Assembly (NCBI RefSeq): GCF_002632585.1
Contig: NZ_NIBV01000002.1
Coordinates: 713,909-777,908, forward strand
DNA from: Xenorhabdus szentirmaii DSM 16338
GTDB lineage: Bacteria > Pseudomonadota > Gammaproteobacteria > Enterobacterales > Enterobacteriaceae
Direction of reading: 5' to 3'
DNA: 64,000 bases
The stretch's first letter is position 1; each line of letters opens with the position of its first letter. The notes under the pieces were generated by a model. It had not been told where the DNA came from, ran no database searches, and saw only the letters and a program-made list of their open reading frames with translations. The translations under genes and the position numbers were made by a program. Of the stretch, positions 37,989 through 47,272 are shown one piece after another.

Positions 37989-38537
37989 ATGCAATTAAAT
38001 ATTCCAACATGGCTTACTTTGTTCCGTATTGCCTTAATTCCGTTTTTTGTCTTGGCATTTTACTTGCCATTTCAATGGGCACCGATGCTGTGTGCCATTA
38101 TCTTTGTGATTGCTGCTGCAACGGATTGGTTTGATGGTTTCCTTGCACGTTTGTGGAAACAGACAACACGCTTTGGCGCATTTCTTGATCCGGTAGCAGA
38201 TAAAGTGATGGTTGCCACCGCATTAGTACTCATCGCAGAGCGTTACCATACATGGTGGATTACACTGCCCATTGCGACAATGATTGCCCGCGAAATCATT
38301 ATATCCTCTTTGCGAGAATGGATGGCAGAGTTAGGAAAACGCAGCAGCGTTGCTGTTTCTTGGATGGGAAAAATAAAAACCACTGCCCAAATGGCCTCAT
38401 TGGTTGCTTTATTATGGCGTCCTAATAATGAAGTTGAACTGATCGGATTCATCTTATTATATGCAGCTGCGGTATTGACGTTCTGGTCAATGTTCCAATA
38501 TTTGAGCGCTGCATGGGCTGACTTGCGTGAAGGTTGA
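37989..38537 (+). CDS. pgsA: CDP-diacylglycerol-glycerol-3-phosphate 3-phosphatidyltransferase
   Basis: PgsA makes phosphatidylglycerol phosphate, the committed step to acidic phospholipids, in the inner membrane. The 182-residue product has the CDP-alcohol phosphatidyltransferase signature DG-x2-AR-x8-G-x3-D-x3-D ([20 protein letters not shown] followed by PVAD) and several membrane helices. Length is normal. It follows uvrC and precedes a tRNA cluster as in E. coli. Confidence 0.96.
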   Translation: MQLNIPTWLTLFRIALIPFFVLAFYLPFQWAPMLCAIIFVIAAATDWFDGFLARLWKQTTRFGAFLDPVADKVMVATALVLIAERYHTWWITLPIATMIAREIIISSLREWMAELGKRSSVAVSWMGKIKTTAQMASLVALLWRPNNEVELIGFILLYAAAVLTFWSMFQYLSAAWADLREG

Positions 38538-38681
38538 TCGAAATGACGCAAAAATCAGCGAACGAACGAGTTTTATAAATAATTGTGTTGACTCATTTCG
38601 TGAAATAAGTAGAATGCAACGCATCGAACGGCACATGAGATTTGCAAAACAAGTTAAGCAAATCAAGAAGTTCGAAGAAAA

Positions 38682-38757
<76 letters not shown>

Positions 38758-38763
38758 AAGAAA

Positions 38764-38837
38764 GGCGCGTTGGCAGAGTGGCCATGCAGCGGATTGCAAA
38801 TCCGTCAACCTCGGTTCGACTCCGGGACGCGCCTCCA
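38764..38837 (+). tRNA. tRNA-Cys (GCA)
   Basis: A 74-nt cloverleaf with encoded CCA, acceptor GGCGCGT/ACGCGCC and anticodon GCA in the loop TTGCAAA. It lies 6 nt after tRNA-Gly. Confidence 0.97.
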
Positions 38838-38843
38838 AATTCA

Positions 38844-38930
38844 GCCCAGGTGGTGAAATCGGTAGACACAAGGGATTTAAAATCCCTCGGCCTCTAGGCT
38901 GTGCGGGTTCAAGTCCCGCCCTGGGCACCA
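38844..38930 (+). tRNA. tRNA-Leu (TAA)
   Basis: An 87-nt type II cloverleaf with long variable arm and encoded CCA, acceptor GCCCAGG/CCTGGGC and anticodon TAA in the loop TTTAAAA. Its 3' end is the probable integration site of the prophage to the right. Confidence 0.97.
38908..38930 (+). other. Probable prophage attachment site (attL) at the tRNA-Leu 3' end
   Basis: A tyrosine integrase gene faces the 3' end of tRNA-Leu, the classic arrangement for integration into the T arm/acceptor part of a tRNA gene. The matching attR copy must lie right of the window, so the core length cannot be measured here. Confidence 0.65.
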
Positions 38931-38971
38931 TATAAAAACTTGCGGTAATACAGTGAGTTAGGGTTAGAAAG

Positions 38972-38996
38972 AGCCACCTTCAAGGTGGCTTTTTTC
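38972..38996 (+). terminator. Terminator after the tRNA cluster
   Basis: Stem AGCCACCTT/AAGGTGGCT with a very short loop, followed by TTTTTC. It lies on the prophage side of the attachment site and may end both tRNA and, on the other strand, integrase transcription. Confidence 0.8.
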
Positions 38997-39062
38997 TTTG
39001 ATGAAAATCACGTTTCACTATTCGTTCACTATATCCTTTCACTATATTTTTTACCCTTTCGT

Positions 39063-40079
39063 TTACTTTTTTTGCCCGCCTACAACCGGAACGATTTTCA
39101 CTTTTCGATCATACCGCGCCGTTTGGGTAATATTTTTATGTCCTGTAATAAATTGTTTTTCAGCGAGAGACCCTTCGAGATCGGAAACCCCTTTTGCTTT
39201 TAGATCATGGAAAGTGAAATGAAAGTCTAATTCTGGAAATTGTCGGGTTGCTTCTGCTTTGGCTTTTTTCCAGCGGCTGTTAAAACCGTCACGGGAATAT
39301 CGGGAGCCGCCTCGTTGGTGGAGGACATAAATACTACTGACGCTGTTATCAAGCGGTAATGTCCTACTGAGGGCGATGACATTTTCTAACCGTTTTGTCC
39401 ATGCTTTGATTTGAGCGACATTTGTTTTACCTTGCTTGATGAAAATGCCGTCTTCTTTTATCTGTGCATAGGTCAATTCCAGAATATCGGCTTGGCGGGC
39501 GCAGCACAGATAAGCCAGTTCCATTGCCACTTTTACCATTGGAGAGGCAACAGAGTAGAGCGCATTGTATTCAGCGTCGGTAATGTACCGACCCCGTGGG
39601 ATTTCTTTGAATTGCCGGACACCTTTGCAAGGGTTTCCCTTTACTATCCCGCGTTCATAACCCCAGCCGAATACGCGAGATAAAAAATTCTTTTCCCGGT
39701 TAGCTTGGGTCTTAGATCGTAATCCCCGTTTATCCATGTATTTGCGAATATGCTCTGGCTTGATAGTGTCCGGCAACATATTGCCAAAAACAGCCAGGAG
39801 CTTACCGGCGTATTTTTGATAATCTTTTTGAGTTTCTCTTGCTAACGCGAGAAAATCCGGCGATAAAAAGAACGCCTTAACCAAACCATTTAGCGTTTCA
39901 TCGTTTTTCTGGGCAGCGAGCAATTTTTCATAGGCCAACCAAACTTCCGCCTGTGTGGCGGAAAAATCACATAAGCGTACTGTCCGGCTGTCATAAGTTT
40001 GGAACTCATACGCAGAGCGCCCCCGCCGAACGCGTGGGGGCATCCAATTATCTGCGGGGTTCTTGCGTTTTCTACCCAT
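39063..40079 (-). CDS. Prophage tyrosine integrase
   Basis: The 338-residue product is a phage-type tyrosine recombinase that catalyses integration and excision. It has an N-terminal arm-binding part, a SAM-like core-binding domain (about 60-160) and the catalytic domain with Arg in CARQADIL, HDLKAKG, the TGHKN His and the nucleophile Tyr in TARYDRK near residue 325. The second Arg of the HxxR motif is Lys here, as in several phage integrases. It adjoins tRNA-Leu. Its ATG overlaps the end of the small gene upstream. Confidence 0.95.
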   Translation of the reverse strand: MGRKRKNPADNWMPPRVRRGRSAYEFQTYDSRTVRLCDFSATQAEVWLAYEKLLAAQKNDETLNGLVKAFFLSPDFLALARETQKDYQKYAGKLLAVFGNMLPDTIKPEHIRKYMDKRGLRSKTQANREKNFLSRVFGWGYERGIVKGNPCKGVRQFKEIPRGRYITDAEYNALYSVASPMVKVAMELAYLCCARQADILELTYAQIKEDGIFIKQGKTNVAQIKAWTKRLENVIALSRTLPLDNSVSSIYVLHQRGGSRYSRDGFNSRWKKAKAEATRQFPELDFHFTFHDLKAKGVSDLEGSLAEKQFITGHKNITQTARYDRKVKIVPVVGGQKK

Positions 40080-40306
40080 TAGTCTAAGGCTCCGAAATTG
40101 GGTTCTTGGGGGGCGGGTGCATAGTTTCTGATCCGCTGTGAGAGGGGATTATTAAAATGATCCCATGTGGTTCGGGGTCTTCCATCCCGCCGGATAATGA
40201 AAAATATACCGGCTTCCTTAAGTATTTCACATTGCTTGGCCGGGATTTGATAGCCCGTGAGTTCGGCGATATCGGTGTCACTGATGATGCCGGTTTTTAC
40301 ATCCAT
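40079..40306 (-). CDS. DUF4224 family protein
   Basis: The 75-residue product has SDTDIAELTGYQIPAKQCEIL and RRDGRPRTTWDHFNNP, the DUF4224 pattern found directly upstream of phage integrases. It is often taken as an excisionase or integrase accessory factor. The stop overlaps the integrase start by one base, so the two are coupled. Confidence 0.85.
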   Translation of the reverse strand: MDVKTGIISDTDIAELTGYQIPAKQCEILKEAGIFFIIRRDGRPRTTWDHFNNPLSQRIRNYAPAPQEPNFGALD

Positions 40307-40387
40307 ATTAACCTCGATTATCGATTAACAGGTTGGAATGAACATCACCGCTGTGTAAACGGCGCCAAAGAAAATTTGATGGGTTTG

Positions 40388-41770
40388 TTACCTCTGCTTC
40401 ATAGCCTCTAATAAAATGTCCTGCACTTCCCGCTTAGAATTGCGCCGCTCCATAACCATCTCGTCCATGGTGTGCGCCGCGATAATGTGGTGGATGAAGA
40501 CCGGACGGCGATAACCGGCTTGTGCCTGTCGGGTCGGGCCGATACGCTCAATGATTTGCTGGTACTGCTCCAAGTCCCACCAATGCGAGAAGAACACCAA
40601 GATATTTCCGCCGTCCTGTAGGTTAAGGCCGTGGCCTGCGCTGGCCGGGTGGGCAAACATCACGGGGATCTTGCCAGCGTTCCAGTCGCGTAATGTTTGC
40701 GGATCAGCATCAAGGTGTCGGCCACGGGGAAAAGCTTTTAACAATCGCGCTAAATCGTGCTTCCAGTGGTAGGCAACGAGTACCGGCATTCCCCCAGATT
40801 CGGCGATGATACTGTCGAGTGCCTGTAACTTGGCGTCGTGCAATTCCTGCCAAGTGCCGTTCTCGTCGGTATACAATGCGCCGCTGGCGATTTGCAGACA
40901 CTTAACCGTTTTGGCGGCGGCGTTCAGGGCTTCCACGCCAACACTCTCCAGTTCAAGAAACATTTCCTTTTCCATCGCCTGATACTGTTGCCGGACTTTG
41001 GCGGGCAGCTCGACGCGAATCACGTTATGGACAGGTTCGTCGATATCGAACCAATCGGCAGCATCGAGGGCGATGGTCACATCATTCAGGGCCGTTTGTA
41101 TTTGCTCCTGGGCAAACGGCCACGGCTCCAGCTTTACCCATTGTTGCCCCGGAAAGCGGATTTGATTAAACCAACGTGCAGTAAAAGCGTTGTAGGTGCG
41201 GCCAAGGCGTTCACCCTGATCGACAAACCAGGCTTGCCCCCATAAATCAACGAGTCCATTGGGTGAGGGGGTGCCTGTCAGATTTACCCAGCGGCGCGCA
41301 TACTTATGGGCTACCTTTGCCAGTGCCGCGGCGCGCTTGCCCCCTTTACGTAACCGGAAGGATTTTAGCCGTGTGCTCTCATCGGCAATGACGGTGGCGA
41401 ACGGCCATTGATTGCCCAGCGTTTCAACCAGCCAGACGAGGTTGTCGTAATTGGTGGTAAAGACACTGGCATTGGTATTTTTGAGCGCATCCATTCGCTC
41501 TTTGACACTGCCCACAATGGGCTGAACGTCGATATTATGCAGATGGTTCCACTTAACCGCTTCATCCGGCCATGTAGACCGCGCCACACGCAACGGCGCT
41601 AAAACTAATGTCGGTTGGGTTTCGCTGCCGGCCATGTACAAATCATTAATTGCGGTAAGTGTGGCTACACTTTTGCCCATCCCCATACCGGCCCACACAT
41701 TGCAGCGGGAGATATCTAGTTGATGATTAATGATAAGGTTTTGGTAGGAGTGGGGGGTGAATGGTTTCAT
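40388..41770 (-). CDS. Phage SNF2-type DEAD/DEAH helicase
   Basis: The 460-residue product is a superfamily 2 ATPase. It carries Walker A in WAGMGMGKSVAT (about residues 28-39), motif II VIADESTRLKS, motif III NLTGTPSPNG, and C-terminal motifs including ASAGHGLNLQDGG and IERIGPTRQ. It belongs to the phage replication module and probably remodels or unwinds DNA. The ATG at 41770 has an AAGGGGGA site; a longer frame to 41812 would run into the preceding gene. Confidence 0.9.
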   Translation of the reverse strand: MKPFTPHSYQNLIINHQLDISRCNVWAGMGMGKSVATLTAINDLYMAGSETQPTLVLAPLRVARSTWPDEAVKWNHLHNIDVQPIVGSVKERMDALKNTNASVFTTNYDNLVWLVETLGNQWPFATVIADESTRLKSFRLRKGGKRAAALAKVAHKYARRWVNLTGTPSPNGLVDLWGQAWFVDQGERLGRTYNAFTARWFNQIRFPGQQWVKLEPWPFAQEQIQTALNDVTIALDAADWFDIDEPVHNVIRVELPAKVRQQYQAMEKEMFLELESVGVEALNAAAKTVKCLQIASGALYTDENGTWQELHDAKLQALDSIIAESGGMPVLVAYHWKHDLARLLKAFPRGRHLDADPQTLRDWNAGKIPVMFAHPASAGHGLNLQDGGNILVFFSHWWDLEQYQQIIERIGPTRQAQAGYRRPVFIHHIIAAHTMDEMVMERRNSKREVQDILLEAMKQR

Positions 41771-41780
41771 ACTATCCCCC

Positions 41781-41966
41781 TTAGCGTACACGAGCGATAA
41801 TGTTTCCCGCACTTGTCATTTTGAGTTTAATTGTCATTCCGTCTTCGGGAAGTTGTACGTAATAAAAAGCGTTTTGCTCCCAGCAGGGTCTGTTTATAAA
41901 ATCAGTAACCACGTGTAAGACTTTGGTCATATTTGCATTATCTGGTGCTTCAATCATTATTTTCAT
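41781..41966 (-). CDS. Small phage hypothetical protein
   Basis: A 61-residue product (MKIMIEAPDNANMTKVLH) with a KVLHVVTDFI segment. No family recognised. It starts directly at the stop of the gene upstream (TAAATG) and ends 10 nt before the helicase start, so it belongs to the same tightly packed leftward operon. Confidence 0.65.
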   Translation of the reverse strand: MKIMIEAPDNANMTKVLHVVTDFINRPCWEQNAFYYVQLPEDGMTIKLKMTSAGNIIARVR

Positions 41967-42143
41967 TTATCCTCTCGCATCCTCTAAATAAACTGGAACG
42001 ACAATAAGTTTTTTATCACTATTATTAACCATTAATTCGGCATCAGATTTATCAAAAAATACCGCTTTTAGAGTTTGGTATTTGTCATTGTTAAAATTGC
42101 AAACACCAACATCATTACAGACTGCGTAAAATACTGTATCCAT
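41967..42143 (-). CDS. Small phage hypothetical protein
   Basis: A 58-codon frame, MDTVFYAVCNDVGVCNF to the C-terminus LEDARG. It is packed exactly between its neighbours: its stop abuts the next ATG without spacing. The pattern of aromatic and charged residues is protein-like. The ribosome binding site is weak. Function unknown. Confidence 0.55.
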   Translation of the reverse strand: MDTVFYAVCNDVGVCNFNNDKYQTLKAVFFDKSDAELMVNNSDKKLIVVPVYLEDARG

Positions 42144-42155
42144 AGGGCGCTCGCT

Positions 42156-42386
42156 TTACGTTCTTCGTGTAAATTTATCGTACATATCGGATATGAATTC
42201 CAACGCTGATAATGTAATGATTATCGGTAATATAACTCCCCAAAGCACACTAATGACCGTATTTTGGAACAGGTGCGGCTTATCGTTAGACTTAGTGTAA
42301 CGTGACCATATCGCTAGGCCTATAAATACTAATATACAGCTAACGCTGTAGGCCGAAAATATGTAATTTACCGTGCTATCTGACAT
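42156..42386 (-). CDS. Small phage membrane protein
   Basis: The 76-residue product has two predicted membrane helices (residues about 8-27 and 43-62) with a charged loop between. It overlaps the preceding gene by 11 nt. Unknown family; possibly a cargo or superinfection-related protein, which is only a guess. Confidence 0.6.
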   Translation of the reverse strand: MSDSTVNYIFSAYSVSCILVFIGLAIWSRYTKSNDKPHLFQNTVISVLWGVILPIIITLSALEFISDMYDKFTRRT

Positions 42387-42669
42387 TACTAATTGGCTCC
42401 CGTAATTTATAAATGGAGTTTTGGGTTTTTATATATCCATCGGTTTTGTATGTTTCAGAATTAGTTACCAGAGATGTTATTATTTCGACCCCATCTCCAA
42501 ATCGGTTACGGCTGTCATTAAATACTCTGCCATATGCTACGGCTTTGCCATCCCGCGCTTTAGGAAAATCCGTTAATTCTAATTCTGCGGTGTATTCAAT
42601 TGGTTTATTACGTAGCGGGTTATTAATAAAGGCGGCAGATAAGGGTTGTTCTTTATAGTCATTGTTCAT
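42376..42669 (-). CDS. Phage hypothetical protein
   Basis: The 97-residue product includes AVAYGRVFNDSRNRFGDG and ends near PISNVR. It looks soluble and beta-rich. No family recognised. It belongs to the leftward prophage operon. Confidence 0.55.
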   Translation of the reverse strand: MNNDYKEQPLSAAFINNPLRNKPIEYTAELELTDFPKARDGKAVAYGRVFNDSRNRFGDGVEIITSLVTNSETYKTDGYIKTQNSIYKLREPISNVR

Positions 42670-42680
42670 AAATCTTTTCC

Positions 42681-42833
42681 TTATTTAATTTTCTTAACGG
42701 GATATTTACAGCCAATCATTTGATGAAATACCCACGGAGCGAATCGGCCTAAACCTATTCCGCTCCATTCACTAAAATTCCAAACCTGTAACCAAATCCA
42801 ACGCCATAGATAAGAACGGCGTATGCTGTTCAT
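42681..42833 (-). CDS. Small Trp-rich phage protein
   Basis: A 50-codon frame (MNSIRRSYLWRWIWLQVW) rich in Trp and Arg with a GGGAG site 8 nt upstream. It lies between two phage genes with short gaps. The amphipathic N-terminus suggests membrane association. Function unknown. Confidence 0.5.
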   Translation of the reverse strand: MNSIRRSYLWRWIWLQVWNFSEWSGIGLGRFAPWVFHQMIGCKYPVKKIK

Positions 42834-42857
42834 CTTATTTTCTCCCATTAAAGTGAG

Positions 42858-43667
42858 TTAACCGTCATAGCAACCACACGGCATATCATGGTCAATATCG
42901 TCTATGCCACAGCTATTCGAGTTATCTAAAAATTCGCCCCAGTTCCAGCGCCGACCTAATCCTTTTATTTGTTTCAGGTCGGCGGATTGTTCCATTGCGA
43001 GTGCTTTTTCTACCAGTTCAGGATGGTCTTGTTGAAGGCGCAGAAGCTCTGGTTTTTTGGTGTAAGGGCAGCACCAACAGGCGCTTTTACCCGGTCTGGG
43101 TAGTCCTGTCCGTTGAATGGCGTCTATGCACGCACCTCTATCCCAGCCCCAATCATACAGCGGGTACTCATACTGAAATTTCTTGGACAGAACGGCATCA
43201 TTAGCCAGGCTGCGGCGGGCGTTTAGTACCCGCTGCTCTTCGTCGAAATCATAGCCAACGAGCATAATGATTTTCTCACCCCGTGCCCATGCTGCCTTAC
43301 AAAGCGGGTGGTTATTCCATTCTTTTTCTTGCGGTTCGATTTTGAATTTTTGACTGCAATTTTTAAAACCATAAGCTACGGCAGGTAACATATTTCGTTC
43401 GCGGTAATAAGTATACAAATCTTTTTCTTCATATACCCAATCTGCTTTTGTTTTGCCCTGGCGAAATACTTTCTTGCAAACGGTAATTGGTGGGCCGCCA
43501 TTGGCGAGTAACCAATTATTTATAACGGGGAGGTAAGCGTAGGTATGCGGTCTTTCACAACCGGTATCGGCAAAGGTAATTAAATCGGGTATTAAACCAA
43601 TTTCTAATAAGCCTATTAATAATGCAACTGAATTCGTCCCCCCCCCCCCATATGACATAACTATCAC
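42858..43667 (-). CDS. Phage PAPS reductase-like (adenine nucleotide alpha hydrolase) protein
   Basis: The 269-residue product resembles phage proteins of the phosphoadenosine phosphosulfate reductase family. The N-terminal MSYGGGGTNSVALL corresponds to the SGGxDS nucleotide loop, TFADTGCERPHTY follows, and the C-terminal CWCCPYTKKPELL adds a Cys cluster. In phages its role is unclear; DNA modification or defence evasion has been proposed for relatives. The loop is encoded by an uninterrupted run of 12 G residues, five codons after the GTG start. GAGG lies 8 nt before that GTG. Confidence 0.82.
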   Translation of the reverse strand: MIVMSYGGGGTNSVALLIGLLEIGLIPDLITFADTGCERPHTYAYLPVINNWLLANGGPPITVCKKVFRQGKTKADWVYEEKDLYTYYRERNMLPAVAYGFKNCSQKFKIEPQEKEWNNHPLCKAAWARGEKIIMLVGYDFDEEQRVLNARRSLANDAVLSKKFQYEYPLYDWGWDRGACIDAIQRTGLPRPGKSACWCCPYTKKPELLRLQQDHPELVEKALAMEQSADLKQIKGLGRRWNWGEFLDNSNSCGIDDIDHDMPCGCYDG

Positions 43668-43671
43668 GGTA

Positions 43672-44145
43672 TTAACCTCGCTTATAAAACGCCATCCAGT
43701 GTGTATACCCGCGTTTACCCGACGGGTGCCCTATAACCGGTTTTATATCTGTTAATGCCAATATCTCACGGGTTTTAATTTGGGTTTCATTCCATTTGAA
43801 AATAAGTGTTCGTTCTGGTCTAAGAACCCTGAACGCTTCTTTAAATCCTTGGGCTAAGTCTTCGCGCCAATTGCTTTTATCCAATGCGCCGTATTTCTTT
43901 CGTTGCCAGCCATTTTGACCAGCGCGAATTAAATGCGGCGGATCAAAGACCACTAAATTAAAGGATTCATTTTCGAAGGGCAGGTTTCTAAAATCGGCGA
44001 TTAAATCGGGGTTGATAGCTAATTCCCTGCCATCACATAAAATATGCTGCTTCCTGCGAATGTCGCAAAATAAAACATCAGAGTTAGACTTATCGAAATA
44101 AAACATTCTGGAGCCGCAACACATATCTAATATAGGTTTATTCAC
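43672..44145 (-). CDS. Phage SAM-dependent methyltransferase
   Basis: The 157-residue product has MCCGSRMFYFD in place of the SAM-binding loop and VVFDPPHLIRAG, a DPPH motif like amino-group (N6A/N4C) DNA methyltransferases. Its short length suggests a stand-alone catalytic domain. It is next to the PAPS reductase-like gene, a pairing seen in phage DNA-modification regions. The target is not known. Confidence 0.75.
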   Translation of the reverse strand: MNKPILDMCCGSRMFYFDKSNSDVLFCDIRRKQHILCDGRELAINPDLIADFRNLPFENESFNLVVFDPPHLIRAGQNGWQRKKYGALDKSNWREDLAQGFKEAFRVLRPERTLIFKWNETQIKTREILALTDIKPVIGHPSGKRGYTHWMAFYKRG

Positions 44146-44435
44146 TCCCCGGCTTCCTTTTTCTGTTCCAGAGGTTGATAGCTATCCCCCTGGCCGCCCT
44201 CTACCAGAGTAAAAATTTGGGTAGGGTTATACATTAATGAACCATACTTTTTATATTCTTTATCCGCCGAAAAATTATCTCGGTATGAATATTCTGGGTA
44301 AACCGGATAATACACATCCACTCCCCCATCATTGCTAATCTCCCAAGCAATGATGGGATGATAGTAGCCGTTATGTTTATTCTTAAACCACCATCCGGCT
44401 ATAGCAGGGATTATTTTTATTATTTTTTTGCTCAT
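44142..44435 (-). CDS. Phage hypothetical protein
   Basis: The 97-residue product begins with a basic stretch and is Tyr/Trp-rich (GWWFKNKHNGYYHP). It overlaps both neighbours by 4 nt, so it is translationally coupled in the leftward operon. Unknown family. Confidence 0.6.
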   Translation of the reverse strand: MSKKIIKIIPAIAGWWFKNKHNGYYHPIIAWEISNDGGVDVYYPVYPEYSYRDNFSADKEYKKYGSLMYNPTQIFTLVEGGQGDSYQPLEQKKEAGE

Positions 44436-44698
44436 ATTATTGCCTCCACCTTCTTACTGTCCAAAACAACGACTGTTTGCCCCAATGCCCTGAGCCGTTC
44501 GTGTTCCCGTAATTGATCAGGGCGGGGCTTTTCGCCCGGCGCTTTACATTCGACAAACACCACACGCCCATTGGGTAAAACCACAATACGGTCGGGCACG
44601 CCTCGCCGACCGGGGGACACGAATTTATAGGCAATGCCGCCTGCCTTTTTCACTTCATTGACGAGATGCTTTTCGATCACGTCTTCGCGTATTTTCAT
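44432..44698 (-). CDS. VRR-NUC domain nuclease
   Basis: The 88-residue product is a minimal VRR-NUC nuclease of the PD-(D/E)XK superfamily. RRGVPDRIVVLPNGRVVFVE carries the catalytic Asp, followed by CKAPG (E-x-K) and LRALGQTVVVLDS. Such stand-alone phage forms cut branched DNA and belong to replication or recombination modules. The ATG at 44698 is preferred over an upstream TTG. Confidence 0.88.
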   Translation of the reverse strand: MKIREDVIEKHLVNEVKKAGGIAYKFVSPGRRGVPDRIVVLPNGRVVFVECKAPGEKPRPDQLREHERLRALGQTVVVLDSKKVEAII

Positions 44699-44897
44699 TA
44701 TTTTTATCCCGTTCAAGTTGTTTTAGGCAAAAATCAGAACGATTTTCGGCCCACTCAATATTCTGGGTATTGCGGGAATGGCGAGCGGCTTTATTCCAGA
44801 TTTTTGATGCCCGTAAATAATCGCCTTCGCGTTCAATGTGCGCAGCCTCACGCGCAGCCCGAAAATAGAGCGGGCTGTCTCGGTATTTAAATGACAT
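44655..44897 (-). CDS. ANR-family phage regulator-like protein
   Basis: The 80-residue product has SPLYFRAAREAAHIEREGDY and KIWNKAARHSRNTQNIEWAE, the pattern of ANR-family proteins. These are small negative regulators found in phages and pathogenicity loci (related to PerC-like proteins). The C-terminal tail is charged. It overlaps the nuclease gene by about 44 nt. Confidence 0.7.
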   Translation of the reverse strand: MSFKYRDSPLYFRAAREAAHIEREGDYLRASKIWNKAARHSRNTQNIEWAENRSDFCLKQLERDKNNENTRRRDRKASRQ

Positions 44898-44906
44898 AAA
44901 GGTGTC

Positions 44907-45176
44907 TCAGTTGTGTGAACAATAACAGCTTTCAGAGAAAGCTAAGGCCAGTGGCGACGGATCATCGGGATGTGAAATATGGTCGGTGTGATAGATCTTT
45001 TTCCGATAGACGACGGAATAACCGTCTTGTTTAATAAGCAGCAATTTCCCCGTGACAGTGCGACTGCTGAACCAACGCCCATTGCGGGTGGTTGTTATGG
45101 TAAAGCAACATTTTTCATCAATGGCGACGGGCTTCGGTTCGCCGTAATAGCCGCTGCATCTTTTACAACGTTTCAT
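44907..45176 (-). CDS. Small Cys-rich phage protein
   Basis: The 89-residue product has an N-terminal CKRC pair and CC further on (DEKCCFTI), plus a C-terminal CYC, consistent with a small metal-binding fold. It lies 3 nt after the polymerase gene upstream. Unknown family. Confidence 0.6.
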   Translation of the reverse strand: MKRCKRCSGYYGEPKPVAIDEKCCFTITTTRNGRWFSSRTVTGKLLLIKQDGYSVVYRKKIYHTDHISHPDDPSPLALAFSESCYCSHN

Positions 45177-45179
45177 TAT

Positions 45180-47246
45180 TTAATCCTTTCTGTAGTGGTA
45201 TGCTTCAAACCCGCCTGCGTTCAGGGGTAAGTCCGGTGCCCAATTGGGATTTGTTGCGAGTAATGAACTTAAATGTTCAGGTGAATAATCAGCGGAATCG
45301 GGGGCTTCGCTGATTATTTCATCATGCACCGTGAGTACAATGTCATACCCTTCGTTTTCTATGCGTGGCATGTTGGCGGCTAAGACATCACGGGCAGCCG
45401 CTTGGGTGACGTTTTCGACCAGTTTCCCGCCGTAGGTTTTGAGCCGTTGCCATTTGCGACTGTAAGGGTTGGTGCCCATGTAACTGATTTGCCCATCGTT
45501 GAGCCGAGGGGAGGGGTAACACACCGCCCGGCCGGACGGTAACACTACACGGAGCCAAGCCCCATCACGACGAACGCGTAACTTACGGCAAGGAATGGTT
45601 GTACCGGGTGACGTAATGGTACGCTTAACCGTGTCTTCCAGTTCATACCAGAATGTCACGGTTTCGGCGTGGGCATGGCGCCACATGCGTTTTAATGAAT
45701 CGCAGGTGATAAACACCCGTTCGCTCAGACCATAGGTGTTTTTCTGTTTGACGGATTCGGTATACCAGCGCCGGGAGTTTTGCTGTACCGAAGCCGGAAT
45801 GTTGGGTAAGGCAGCCTCGGCGAGTTCGTCTAAATCAAGGGAATAGGTGAGGGCGAAGGTCACGAAAGCCGCAACGCCGCCGCCGTAGCCTAAACCCAGT
45901 TCCATGACTTTACCGATTTGCCGCTGGTCTTTCGTCACGTCATTTGGCTCAATGTTGAATGCGCGGGCATAGGCCAATTTGTAGAGGTCGGGGCCGGTGC
46001 CGTTGTCGAATTCATTAAATGCTTTGAGCTTCCAGTCTTCCCCCGCCAGCCATGCCAACATGCGCCCTTCGATATTAGACAAGTCAGAAACGACCAGCTT
46101 CTTATATTTTGGTGCGATGATAACGCCGCGAATGGCGGAACTGGTGAGTTCCATGATGTTATCGAATAGCAGGTCAGCACAATTGGCTTTCAGGGCTTCG
46201 ATACCGGTGTCGATGATGCCTTGGTCTAACGTAGCCCTAGGGAGATTTTGCGGCTGGAATAGGCGTCCTGCCCAACGTCCGGTACGCGATGCACCGCAAA
46301 ATTGCAACGTTCCCCGAAGTCGACCATCTGAACTAATCCCATTCATCAGTGCCTTGTATTTACTGGTGCTGGTCGTGCTGGCCTGTAACCGGATGGTCAG
46401 CAATTCCCGTAACGCAAGCGGCAAATCGGGATCGGCAATGCGTCTTTCCAATGTGCTTTTTTGCATATCGGGCAGCTCGACGCCGAACGCCGTGGTGATA
46501 TGCCGTAACATCGCATCACGCTGCGTAGCCGCTTGCACATCCCCGTCGGTCAGTTTTTGCGTGCGTTTTGCCAGTTGTTTTTGTTCCTGTTCAACGGCAT
46601 CAACGGCGGCCTTTGCCAGCTGGATATCCATGTACACACCGCGATCGTTAATCTGTTGGTCGCGGTGCCATAGTACCAGTTCATCTCCCTGATAGTTCCA
46701 CTTGGGCAGACAGTTATGTATTTCGCGCATGGCTTCAATATCCAGTCCGGCATAGGCAACAAAGCGCTGCCATTCTTCGGGATGGGTTTTGCTGGTAGCC
46801 CGCCTGAGCGCGGAGTTTTTAGGGCGAGGCTTACAAAATAGCTGAATTAAGGCCTTGCCTTCTTTGTCCTTGGCTTTGTCCGCTGGAAGGCCCAGTACCT
46901 CACACAAGGCACCCAGTGCGCCCGGCAAGCCGTGCGCCAATGCCTGTACCATCGTGTCACGCCAGCGGGAGATGCCCAGATACAGCCTTGGCATAGTACG
47001 GCGCAAAACGGTACGGTCGAAGTGGCTGTTATGGGCGAATAGAATAACGGTAGGATCGAGTAAACTTTTATGTAACTCTTTTGGCATGGATGTACCACGG
47101 GTCACATCCCATACCTGCACAGGGTTATTGTTAACCGCCCATGCAAATAACATAATTTCGGCATGTTCGGCGTAAGCGTGAGTACCATTCTTGATCGGTA
47201 TCTCGCTGTAGGTTTCGAGGTCGAGCCAGAGAATTGTTTTATTCAT
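45180..47246 (-). CDS. Phage family A DNA polymerase with 3'-5' exonuclease
   Basis: The 688-residue product replicates phage DNA. The N-terminal part is a DnaQ-like exonuclease ([30 protein letters not shown]). The polymerase part has motif [16 protein letters not shown], the finger helix around [12 protein letters not shown], and motif [12 protein letters not shown]. It belongs to a replication module with the DUF2815, DUF2800 and VRR-NUC proteins and the SNF2 helicase, common in siphophages. Confidence 0.94.
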   Translation of the reverse strand: MNKTILWLDLETYSEIPIKNGTHAYAEHAEIMLFAWAVNNNPVQVWDVTRGTSMPKELHKSLLDPTVILFAHNSHFDRTVLRRTMPRLYLGISRWRDTMVQALAHGLPGALGALCEVLGLPADKAKDKEGKALIQLFCKPRPKNSALRRATSKTHPEEWQRFVAYAGLDIEAMREIHNCLPKWNYQGDELVLWHRDQQINDRGVYMDIQLAKAAVDAVEQEQKQLAKRTQKLTDGDVQAATQRDAMLRHITTAFGVELPDMQKSTLERRIADPDLPLALRELLTIRLQASTTSTSKYKALMNGISSDGRLRGTLQFCGASRTGRWAGRLFQPQNLPRATLDQGIIDTGIEALKANCADLLFDNIMELTSSAIRGVIIAPKYKKLVVSDLSNIEGRMLAWLAGEDWKLKAFNEFDNGTGPDLYKLAYARAFNIEPNDVTKDQRQIGKVMELGLGYGGGVAAFVTFALTYSLDLDELAEAALPNIPASVQQNSRRWYTESVKQKNTYGLSERVFITCDSLKRMWRHAHAETVTFWYELEDTVKRTITSPGTTIPCRKLRVRRDGAWLRVVLPSGRAVCYPSPRLNDGQISYMGTNPYSRKWQRLKTYGGKLVENVTQAAARDVLAANMPRIENEGYDIVLTVHDEIISEAPDSADYSPEHLSSLLATNPNWAPDLPLNAGGFEAYHYRKD

Positions 47247-47272
47247 TTTGATTAATTAAATTTGAGGTAAGC

